From: Halomarina litorea
GTDB lineage: Archaea; Halobacteriota; Halobacteria; Halobacteriales; Haloarculaceae
Length of the DNA stretch: 64,000 bases
NCBI RefSeq assembly: GCF_024227715.1
Contig: NZ_CP100451.1
Coordinates: forward strand, 95,484 to 159,483
Reading direction: 5' to 3'
A program made the translations under genes and the position numbers. Shown in pieces: positions 57,187 to 64,000 of this stretch; positions within the stretch are counted from its first letter, which is position 1, and each line of letters opens with the position of its first letter. Below the pieces are notes generated by a model. The model worked only from the letters and a program-made list of their open reading frames with translations, did not search any database and was not told the DNA's origin.

Positions 57187-59519
57187 ATGTCGTCACCGAC
57201 GTTGAGAGTTGAAACAGCATCTGGGTTGTCAATCCGTTCTAACTGCTCGTATTCCTTACTATCGTGGAATAGATAGGCGTTAATCGAGAACTGACCCTCT
57301 TCGTCCTGACCAACGATGAAGAGTAGCGGATGCGGACAGTCGTAGCCGTCGTCGTTGGCGATTTCATTCATCGCAGTTCGATCGTCCCGACTGATATCGG
57401 GTGAAGCGCCGGGATGGTAGTGCCATTCACCGAGATAGTCGATACCGATGCTCTCCCTGGCATCTTTGAGCCACTCCTCGACTTTGTCGGTTCCTCGGAG
57501 GAATCGAGTTGGTTCTTGAATGGAGTCCCGCGGTGGGTCTCGGGCATTAACCACCAGTGCTGGTCCATCGAGACGGTCGGTACCAGCCAGAATACCGCCC
57601 GTTTCACATGGATGTTCCTTTCGGCAGCGATCATACATCGCTTCAAGACACGTGGCCGGAATCTGTACGGTGATTGGCGATTCCGGCGCTCGCCATATTG
57701 TTCCGTCCTGGAAGGGAGGTGTGGCCTGTGAAATAGTCGGCAGCTCGTCGTCACTACCGGTCTCGAGTACGGTGAAGTGATTCTCGCGCAGACTCAATGC
57801 CGTCGCCTGATCAAGAAGCCGTGTCACTGTCCCAGCCCACGTCATCACCCGGTCCGTTCGGATAACTGATGCTGGGTGCCAGCAGCCCACTCGTTCGGGG
57901 ATGGCATCCTCGTCTTCGTCCCATTCGATCTGTTCTTGCAACCGCCATGGATCGAACGCTTCGTTGTAATCGCTGTACGGAAAGGTATGTGAGTAAGCTG
58001 TGAAGCAGAACAACCGGTTCGCTCGCCGACCCATCGCAGCGGAGCAAAACACGACCGGGTGATTCCATCTAATCGCATCCAGAGCGCGACGAACTCCCCG
58101 TGACGCGGTACAGTCAATTACTACCTCCGCTTCTCTAATTGGCTCCGGCAACTCACCGCTCGGTGGAAAGGCGCTATCCACATCAAGAACCTGGGCGTAC
58201 GGTGCAATGGATTCGAGCCGGTCCGCGATTGCTGTCGCCTTGTTTCCTCCCACCTCATCGATTGTTAGTGTGTGGCGAGCCACGTTGCCGATCTCATACG
58301 TGTCGTTGTCGATGATGGTAAGCTGCTGACAGCCGGCTCGAACGAGGTTCTCGGCAACCATACTGCCGAGCGCTCCCGCTCCGATGAGCACGATGTTGCG
58401 ATCCAGAAACCACTCTGTCATATGCCCGCGTCTGGTGAGCTGCTCATGCGACCAGTTGTCCGAGTCCAGCCACCGAATCTGTTCCTCTCTGGCTTCCCGC
58501 CGTTCGGCTATCTCAGGCCCCTTTCCAGTATCTCGAAATCCGCCGGAGAGGTCATTCGGATCTTTGAACTCTTTTATTTCGATTGGTTGCCAATAGATGA
58601 TCTCGGGGTCGCCGTCAACCGTTGCTGGGATGGGGAATCCAATTAGAAGGACCTTGACCGGCTCATCGTCCAAGACGGGCTTGATATTCGCCCGTAGTTC
58701 GTACGGGTCGGTCTCGGTACCCTCGAAAAATACGTCTAACTGTTCCCACGTCTCCGGGGCCTCCCACGGGGGTTCAATCGGCACCTCTTCTAACAGTGCC
58801 CACGCTCCGGAAACAGAGTCATCAGGATTCGAATCGATATATCCGCCCCATTGTGGCTGATAGACGACTTCATCGTCGCTATCTTTGAACGTACCAGTCG
58901 CGTATGTCTCTTCAGCAGTTGGCAACGAGCGGAGATTGACTGTCCCCCACTGTCCATACGCCGTCCTCCAATCTGAGAACGACTCCTGCGTCTCGTTGAA
59001 TGCGATGGTCGTGGCCGAAGCCGAGTTCGTATCGAAGGCCGGGATTTCAAACGGTTCGTCTGGTTTCCGGAGTTCCCCTTTCGCAGCATTACTTAACCAC
59101 CGCAATGCTCGGTCCATATGCCAACAGAGTCGATCACGGCTTGTGCTGGGTTCGCCGGTGGCTCCCGTTTGACTGAGGGTGTGCCCATACCGAGCAACAC
59201 AGATATCGCCTCTTCGCCACGGAGTATCGTCGCTCCCAGCAACGTTCAGCTTCTGGTGGGGAAATGTGGCGGTAATGGTGTTCTCTTCTTGATCCGCAGG
59301 GTAGATCCCAATTGAACCGGCGGGGTACGTATCCCGTAGATGGAGATACCAGCCTGTCTCGCGTGGCACGTCCGGATGGGGTTCTAAGTCGTCTGGAGAA
59401 AGCCTGATCTTGACAATCCACTGTCCGTTGCTATCGTCTCGATATGGGTCTTTGAGGACGGTGACCCCATCCCGTTCGGCAATGGCTGCGACGGCTTCTG
59501 TAATTTCGTGGGGAGGCAT
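57183..59519 (-). CDS. E2-E1-JAB fusion protein of type II CBASS (Cap2-Cap3 fusion)
   Basis: 778 residues. N-terminal E2-like region (about 1-165: DICVARYG, then RLCWHMDRALRWLSNAAKGELRKPDEPFEIP, as in Cap2). ThiF/E1 domain with GAGALGS (380-386), adenylation strand TIIDNDTYEIGN and Cys546 (RVGCWHPAS) as a candidate catalytic Cys. C-terminal JAB/MPN+ peptidase with complete JAMM residues: Glu639 (ETGG), His700-x-His702, Ser710 and Asp713. In type II CBASS, Cap2 conjugates the CD-NTase C-terminus to a target and Cap3 (JAB) removes it; they are usually two genes. Here both are one chain. Starts 8 nt after the CD-NTase stop. Confidence 0.85.
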   Translation of the reverse strand: MPPHEITEAVAAIAERDGVTVLKDPYRDDSNGQWIVKIRLSPDDLEPHPDVPRETGWYLHLRDTYPAGSIGIYPADQEENTITATFPHQKLNVAGSDDTPWRRGDICVARYGHTLSQTGATGEPSTSRDRLCWHMDRALRWLSNAAKGELRKPDEPFEIPAFDTNSASATTIAFNETQESFSDWRTAYGQWGTVNLRSLPTAEETYATGTFKDSDDEVVYQPQWGGYIDSNPDDSVSGAWALLEEVPIEPPWEAPETWEQLDVFFEGTETDPYELRANIKPVLDDEPVKVLLIGFPIPATVDGDPEIIYWQPIEIKEFKDPNDLSGGFRDTGKGPEIAERREAREEQIRWLDSDNWSHEQLTRRGHMTEWFLDRNIVLIGAGALGSMVAENLVRAGCQQLTIIDNDTYEIGNVARHTLTIDEVGGNKATAIADRLESIAPYAQVLDVDSAFPPSGELPEPIREAEVVIDCTASRGVRRALDAIRWNHPVVFCSAAMGRRANRLFCFTAYSHTFPYSDYNEAFDPWRLQEQIEWDEDEDAIPERVGCWHPASVIRTDRVMTWAGTVTRLLDQATALSLRENHFTVLETGSDDELPTISQATPPFQDGTIWRAPESPITVQIPATCLEAMYDRCRKEHPCETGGILAGTDRLDGPALVVNARDPPRDSIQEPTRFLRGTDKVEEWLKDARESIGIDYLGEWHYHPGASPDISRDDRTAMNEIANDDGYDCPHPLLFIVGQDEEGQFSINAYLFHDSKEYEQLERIDNPDAVSTLNVGDDI

Positions 59520-59527
59520 TTATTACG

Positions 59528-60652
59528 TTAGCTGTCCGACTCGGCGAATTGGTGGTCCGATGGATCCTCTACCTGTGAGGACGACCCTACTGACATGGCT
59601 TTCTCCCCTCCATCGTCAGAATCGTCGTCACTTCCGAATGGAGGGAATTTCTCGCCGAAGAGCTGGTACCAGTAATCCCTCGATGTTTCGTTGTCTTCCT
59701 CATCCAGTGCTGTCCGCGCGAGCTCTGCGGCATCCTCTGTCTCATCGTAGAACGCCGCGAAATCTTTCCCGTCGATTTGTTTTAGGACATCATTCTGGGA
59801 GGTTCTCGGGAGACCGTGAGCAGGCAGGGTAGGGGTTTCCTCAGCCATTGCTTCGGTCTTGAACTTCCGTGTAAGTTCTTCGAGCGTCCTTGTCACGCCC
59901 TCGGCGACGCTGTTGATATCATCAGGACAGCACTGGCCAACGATGTGCTCGAGGGGATAGCTTGTCGGTCCTTCGACGTCAGGTGTCTTCGTTCGCCGCC
60001 ACCATTTGATGGCCTTGACGACGTTCACGTAGTGACCATCCGTGATATCGTTCTTATTTACAGTGAAGGCGATAGTCGCGAGGGGATGGGTATTCTCCCA
60101 CTCGTTCTCATCTCGATGTGGGATCTTGAGCGGTTCGTCCTTCCACTCGTCGTCGCCATCTGCCGAGATATTGAGGGCCTCTGCCACCGTCGAAAGGTTG
60201 TCCGGAGTCAGGGCTGTTCCCACGTCCAGTGAACCCAGTGATTTGACGGCTTCACGTGTTGCCTCGCTGGGTGCCGCTGTCAAGACGAGATCGATCTCCA
60301 CCTTCTCTTCCTCGATCTTGTAGGAGTGGGCATTCGGTTCCCACTGCCCCTCATAGTGTTCCTTCAGGAACGGTTCGCATTTCTCCAGCGCTACGTCGGT
60401 ATCAAGGTCACTGCTGAGATCAGAAACAAAGACGACGTCAACGTCGGATTTCTCGTCTTCCTGCGGTCTGAGTGCCGTCCACCGGCGGTAGCTCCCCTGT
60501 AGAAAGTCTGCAACGTAGAACTCGTCGATGTCGTCGTCAGTCTGCAAGTGATCGCGGAGGGTTTCGTGACCCTCCTTGTAGGCATCATTGTGTTCGTCCT
60601 GCGGGCGGATGTCTGACAGGAAGGTCTCGAACAGTGTGGGAAGTGTGGTCAT
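59528..60652 (-). CDS. CD-NTase (CBASS cyclic-oligonucleotide synthase)
   Basis: 374 residues. Core motif QGSYRRW (Gly53-Ser54), catalytic pair Asp70-Val-Asp72 (DVDVVFV) and the third Asp121 (VEIDLVL): an intact CD-NTase active site. It senses infection and makes cyclic di- or trinucleotides that activate TIR-SAVED. The C-terminus is a disordered acidic tail ending in ESDS, not the Gly or Ala usual for Cap2 substrates. A TTAAAA box about 27 nt before the ATG overlaps the stop of the orc1 pseudogene, so the operon has its own promoter. Confidence 0.85.
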   Translation of the reverse strand: MTTLPTLFETFLSDIRPQDEHNDAYKEGHETLRDHLQTDDDIDEFYVADFLQGSYRRWTALRPQEDEKSDVDVVFVSDLSSDLDTDVALEKCEPFLKEHYEGQWEPNAHSYKIEEEKVEIDLVLTAAPSEATREAVKSLGSLDVGTALTPDNLSTVAEALNISADGDDEWKDEPLKIPHRDENEWENTHPLATIAFTVNKNDITDGHYVNVVKAIKWWRRTKTPDVEGPTSYPLEHIVGQCCPDDINSVAEGVTRTLEELTRKFKTEAMAEETPTLPAHGLPRTSQNDVLKQIDGKDFAAFYDETEDAAELARTALDEEDNETSRDYWYQLFGEKFPPFGSDDDSDDGGEKAMSVGSSSQVEDPSDHQFAESDS

Positions 60653-60676
60653 AGTGTATCGATGTTCTGGAATGTT

Positions 60677-61705
60677 TTAAGTGGTTGTTGCAGCAGGCGG
60701 TGACTCAATGATTGCGTATTCTCGATCTCGGCTCGTGCCCTCGGCCTCGAGTAGGTTGTACTGGGCCATCTTCGAGAGATAGGACCGGACTGTCCGTTTC
60801 GTCCGTGGGTCGTCGACTTCGTCCGTATAGTGGTCGTGGATCTCGCTCGGCCCGACCGGGCCGTGGTCCCGGACGATGTCGTAAACGACGCGCTGGTGGG
60901 GCGTGAGTGAATCGAGGCTCTTCTGCTTGATCTGCGCACGGGCATCCTCGGCAGCGTCTAGGAGGACATCGTCGGTGATGTGCTCGTGGTTCTCGCGATC
61001 TGCCTTGCCGGCGGCCGTTCGGAGGATGCCGATTGCGAGGCGGGCGTCGCCGGCGGCCGCGTCGGCAATCCGGTAGAGTTGGTCGTCGGTGATGACGTCC
61101 TCGTCGAGCCCCCACTTCGCCCGCGCACTCAGGATATCGTACAGCTGCTCGTCGTGGTACTTGTCCATCCGGACGTGCTCACTGGAGCGCAGCCGGCTCA
61201 CGAGGCGGTCGTCGACGCGGCTGAACAGCTCCTCTTCCTTGTTCGCGATGCAGATGATCGCGAACTACGGGAGACTGTGGAGGTCGTAGAGGACGCTGGG
61301 GTCTTCGAGCTGGTCGACCTCGTCGAGGATGACGACGGTTCGCGGGCCGTCATGCTGCTGGAGGCGGTCGACGAGTTCGTCGTGGGGCGTCGACTGGCGG
61401 TGGATGTCGATGGTCGCGCCGAGATCGTCGAGGATTTGGTAGAGCGTGCGGAACCGGGTGTAGTTGCGCCAGCAGTTGACGTAGGTGGTCTCGACGTCGA
61501 GGACCTCTTCCCGGAGTCGTTCGGTGACGAACTTCGAGATGCAGGTCTTCCCCGTCCCGCTGGGTCCGGTGACGATGGCTGTGTCGGCCGGTTCTCCGTT
61601 CATGATGGGCTCGAGAACGCTGGAGAGATGGTTGACCTCGGCGTCGCGATGCTCCACTTCCCGTGGGACGAATCCGGTCCGGAGAACGCGAGCATCGCGA
61701 ATCAT
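60677..61705 (-). pseudogene. Second orc1/cdc6, interrupted by one amber codon
   Basis: A full-length haloarchaeal Orc1/Cdc6 frame: starts MIRDARVL, FVPREVEHRDAEVNHLSSVLEPI, Walker A VTGPSGTGKT, Walker B VVILDEVDQLEDP, then LYDLHSLP[TAG]FAIICIANKEEELFSRVDDRL, and a complete winged helix. The stop at 61265-61267 is in frame, most simply a CAG to TAG change. The remainder (342 codons in all) shows no other defect. The CBASS promoter overlaps its 3' end. Recent loss of function, or a sequencing error, is likely. Confidence 0.9.
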
Positions 61706-61756
61706 ACGGTATTGACAGGCTGATTTAGCGTCAAGTCTTAAATACATGACTGGGTC

Positions 61757-61862
61757 GTTTCCGGAAAGCAATCTCACGAGGGTGTTGATGGTGCGAGAGA
61801 ACGCGTCTAAGACCGATTTGTCGGGACTTCGTAGAACTCTTCGTCCATCTGTTTCCGGAAAC
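61757..61862. repeat. Two TTTCCGGAAA palindromes upstream of the broken orc1
   Basis: GTTTCCGGAAAG (61757-61768) and GTTTCCGGAAAC (61851-61862), with a partial AGTTTCCT after the second. They lie upstream of the orc1 pseudogene, where origin elements are usually found, and resemble the TTTCC...GGAAA core of haloarchaeal ORBs. They differ from the ORB copies of the active origin. Probably a dormant second origin. Confidence 0.5.
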
Positions 61863-61882
61863 CGAGAGTTTCCTGAATTTCG

Positions 61883-62275
61883 TCACCGGCGGAACAATTC
61901 GATCAGATGTTCGAGGACATCTTCACCACCAGAAACAAGACGGATCGCTTGCGCAATAAGCGAGATTCGATTATCGGTCGCCATCAACCCTAGCCGCTCT
62001 CCCCACCCAACGGCTGATGCAGCTATTGGAACCACTTTCACGACTAACGCCGCCAAAATAACTGGCAGCAGGATTATCATCAGGAGGACGGTCTTGAACA
62101 CGCCCGGTGCTAACTCTGAGAGGAGGGTGAGGACTCCGATTCCCAATATTATCCAATTTCGGATGAGTTCGTAAGCACCACCGCTAAAAAACCGATCATA
62201 GACCCAGAATAGGACTCGCACCCATATCGATGGTTGCGAATGGTTCGGATCCGAATCAGCCGAACTCGTAGCCAT
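61883..62275 (-). CDS. Small membrane protein
   Basis: 130 residues from ATG 62275; the longer frame to 62479 overlaps the next gene upstream. Two hydrophobic segments (about 40-58 and 60-82), an amphipathic first helix (WVRVLFWVYDRFFSGGAYELIRNW) and a charged C-terminus. Starts 8 nt after the stop of 62284 on the same strand, so both are one operon. The function is unknown. Confidence 0.55.
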   Translation of the reverse strand: MATSSADSDPNHSQPSIWVRVLFWVYDRFFSGGAYELIRNWIILGIGVLTLLSELAPGVFKTVLLMIILLPVILAALVVKVVPIAASAVGWGERLGLMATDNRISLIAQAIRLVSGGEDVLEHLIELFRR

Positions 62276-62283
62276 CGTAGACC

Positions 62284-62676
62284 TTAGATTTCCGGTTCCT
62301 CTCCGTATGAATGGGAAACTTGATCCAGAATCTGACTTTTGAGTTCCTCCCAACTCGGTTGATTCTTCTGGGATTCCATCTGCTCGATCCAGTCCTGCTC
62401 GAACTCGAACAGCAAGTAGTCTGAGTTCTCTGAGCAGCGAATAATCCCCTTCACATCCTCGAATACCCCCTTCCGACAAGCCATCAAGAAGTACTCAGGA
62501 ATCACTTCACGGACTTGCTTTTGTTCGTCTCGGGGAGCAAGATCGCCTTCATAGTTTAGCTCGAGGATGACGGTCTCATCGCGGACCTTGAGATCCTCGA
62601 AATGTATCTGTGTGGTGGTAATTTTATTCTGCAGATAATTAATGAAGAACTGGTAACTCCGATGAGTTGACGTCAT
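62284..62676 (-). CDS. Hypothetical soluble protein paired with the membrane protein
   Basis: 130 residues with alternating strands (TTTQIHFEDLKVRDETVILELNYEGDL, EYFLMACRKG, YLLFEFEQDWIEQME). Cytosolic and acidic. Operon with 61883. The pair is on the border between the defence block and a different gene set and may belong to it; there is no motif to say what it does. Confidence 0.5.
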   Translation of the reverse strand: MTSTHRSYQFFINYLQNKITTTQIHFEDLKVRDETVILELNYEGDLAPRDEQKQVREVIPEYFLMACRKGVFEDVKGIIRCSENSDYLLFEFEQDWIEQMESQKNQPSWEELKSQILDQVSHSYGEEPEI

Positions 62677-62771
62677 AGTACAGTACGGTGTGCCGTTTTT
62701 AATAGGCTTTGTGCCGAGTTACCGTGGCTAGCCATCAGAACCCTCTTTGGTGCCGTCTGAAACTGGATCGA

Positions 62772-63032
62772 ATGATGGAATTCCCCGAAGCATTGGTCGG
62801 GATCGTATTCGCCATTTTGGCCCTCATCAGCGGCTTCTTCCTCATTACAGCAGGGATTGGTCTATCACTGATTCCTCCCTCCGTTCCGATCTTCGGATCC
62901 GCTTCCCAGATCTCCTCTGTAATCTATGTTTCCGGTGGTGGTATACTCGTGACTCTGGGCTGTGTTGGACTGTACTCCATACTCCATAACTCGCTTAGAG
63001 GTTCACGAGGAAGAGGAGGATTTAACCGATAA
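62772..63032 (+). CDS. Small membrane protein
   Basis: 86 residues from MMEFPEAL; the upstream frame has no good composition. Three hydrophobic segments (about 6-28, 30-48, 53-72) and a basic C-terminus (RGSRGRGGFNR). Lower GC than its neighbours. Function unknown. Confidence 0.5.
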   Translation: MMEFPEALVGIVFAILALISGFFLITAGIGLSLIPPSVPIFGSASQISSVIYVSGGGILVTLGCVGLYSILHNSLRGSRGRGGFNR

Positions 63033-63160
63033 TCCAGTTGTTCGATAGTCTATCCTCTCTTCAACGAAATAGCTCTCCCAGCCAAACCCAGACCCGCTGC
63101 AACCTTTACTTTCACCCTGGTTAGCGTGCCTTTTTGAAACCACAGCAAAGTGCTAGATGT

Positions 63161-63691
63161 ATGGACGATAAGAGTAAGAATCAGCTCGGCGGTGGGGCCA
63201 TTGGCGGTGCCCTTGGGGCAGCAGCTGGCGGTCCCACTGGTGCAGTCGTCGGTGCAACAATAGGTGGGTGGCTGTTCGGACGGGAGAGCGACCACAACGA
63301 CACCCTCCGTAAGACGTTTTCGGCAGTCAAGGAGTCGACGAGTGACGACGCGAATCTCTACGTCTCCCATATCGATCCTGCCGGAGCCGAATCGACGAGT
63401 CCCCAGGGTATTATCGACGGTGTCAACGGCGAACCCGATCTCATCTCGATTGACTCAACGAGCGCGAATTTGATCGTTGAGGTCGAGACGATGAAGGCGA
63501 TCGCCGAGAACGGGAGTCATGCACTGGATCAGCTTCAAGACTACCGTACATCAGGATTCAAACGTGTTCTCGTCGTTCCTGAAGATGAGATCGAAGCTGC
63601 CGTCGAGTGGGTAGAAGCACACGAAGATCAGGGTACTCTGGAGGGATCAATCACGGTTGCATCCCCCGAGCGGATTGCGAATGTACTCTAA
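63161..63691 (+). CDS. Glycine-zipper membrane protein with PD-(D/E)XK-like domain
   Basis: 176 residues from ATG 63161. The N-terminus is a Gly-zipper (LGGGAIGGALGAAAGG, VVGATIGGWLFG) that likely inserts in the membrane. The rest (PDLISIDSTSANLIVEVETMKAI, LDQLQDYRTSGFKRVLVVPEDE) has the Asp and Glu-x-Glu pattern of restriction-endonuclease-like folds and matches the order of the 13812 protein. The two are probably distant relatives. Function unknown; a membrane-attached nuclease-like protein. Confidence 0.6.
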   Translation: MDDKSKNQLGGGAIGGALGAAAGGPTGAVVGATIGGWLFGRESDHNDTLRKTFSAVKESTSDDANLYVSHIDPAGAESTSPQGIIDGVNGEPDLISIDSTSANLIVEVETMKAIAENGSHALDQLQDYRTSGFKRVLVVPEDEIEAAVEWVEAHEDQGTLEGSITVASPERIANVL

Positions 63692-64000
63692 TTTCTCGAG
63701 CTACGAGCCCGAGCGAGTGCGATTCTCAACGAACTCTTTGCCCACTGATCGAGGAACTCTATAGTCTCCAGGCGTTTATCGACCGAGCCATCATCAGTCA
63801 GGTGGTGGAGGGAAGTATCGGGACGATTTGATGGCCTATCGCAGTAGATACGACGTTTCGGTTGTACCTCTATGCTCTTCCTGGTGATGAGCCAACTGTC
63901 GAAATTGAATAGGTTCAAAAGAATAGCACGTTCGCGAGCGTCGTTGCGACTCCCTCGTGATCTCTATGATCTCCTTTCTAAGAGGGTGGTTGACTACCCG
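63692..64000. other. Right-edge region without a supported gene
   Basis: No convincing coding frame. A minus-strand 76-codon frame (63688-63918) could be a gene fragment, as its end (VDKRLETIEFLDQW) is protein-like. Confidence 0.4.

Noticed and set aside
63688..63918. 76-codon minus-strand frame at the right edge
   Set aside because: Only its C-terminal part is protein-like; no family or promoter.
1..64000. CRISPR arrays, rRNA, tRNA and intact insertion sequences
   Set aside because: Read for on both strands; no regularly spaced repeat-spacer unit, rRNA signature, cloverleaf or transposase with terminal repeats was found.

Overview
The window looks like part of a haloarchaeal (class Halobacteria) megaplasmid or large integrated island. 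Nearly every real protein is rich in Asp and Glu and the DNA is GC-rich. Many genes have a TATA-like box about 25-35 nt before the start codon and no Shine-Dalgarno site. The replication and transcription genes are archaeal: Orc1/Cdc6, family B DNA polymerase, an RPA-like OB-fold protein, TFB and an HTH_10 (Bat-type) regulator. No rRNA, tRNA, CRISPR array or intact insertion sequence was recognised.

Layout. (1) 1-8645: conjugation/type IV secretion module, with a split VirB4-type ATPase, a zinc-ribbon membrane protein and a 1642-residue coupling-type ATPase. (2) 8646-12803: repeat-rich non-coding DNA, a plasmid primase-like gene, a HEPN-MNT toxin-antitoxin pair, a small winged-helix regulator and two amber-interrupted gene remnants. 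(3) 13203-17294: remnant of an integrative element (short tyrosine recombinase, membrane-anchored nuclease-like protein, frameshifted phiH1-type repressor, palindrome-rich DNA), then a GC-rich structured leader and an RPA-like gene. (4) 17568-22195: a defence block with a PIN-domain pair and a two-gene short-Argonaute system (PD-(D/E)XK nuclease-APAZ plus catalytically dead short pAgo). (5) 22312-28841: a plasmid TFB and many small zinc-ribbon or winged-helix proteins. (6) 28952-39634: metal-resistance island with two MerA-like flavoproteins (one a true merA with a C-terminal Cys-Cys), a divergent ArsR regulator, a tiny MerT/MerF-like transporter, a BASS-type transporter, a SelW-like protein, HxlR and Bat-type regulators, and a Zn/Cd-type P1B ATPase. 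(7) 39884-43593: plasmid accessory genes (zinc fingers, SWIM, ArdC-like antirestriction), most preceded by one shared hairpin leader. (8) 43668-50801: the replication region, with an origin carrying ten or more ORB-like repeats around orc1/cdc6, then polB and a RecA-like gene. (9) 51084-63691: a second defence block with a nuclease-like protein, SRAP, a HEPN-HTH protein and a three-gene type II CBASS operon (CD-NTase, E2-E1-JAB fusion, TIR-SAVED), followed by a second orc1/cdc6 that is broken by one amber codon.

How the genes fit together. The replicon appears to carry its own initiator and origin, part of a DNA-transfer machine, heavy-metal resistance and two nucleotide- or nucleic-acid-sensing abortive defence systems (short pAgo and CBASS), plus several toxin-like pairs. 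The CBASS operon is bracketed by two related orc1 3' ends, which suggests how it arrived.

Two families of short non-coding elements are the most novel-looking signals. One is five copies of a 41-42-nt inverted repeat with fixed 10-bp arms TTAACCAACA/TGTTGGTTAA. The other is six leaders sharing a C-rich strand, purine loop, G-rich strand hairpin just upstream of accessory genes. Neither is explained by the protein-coding content.
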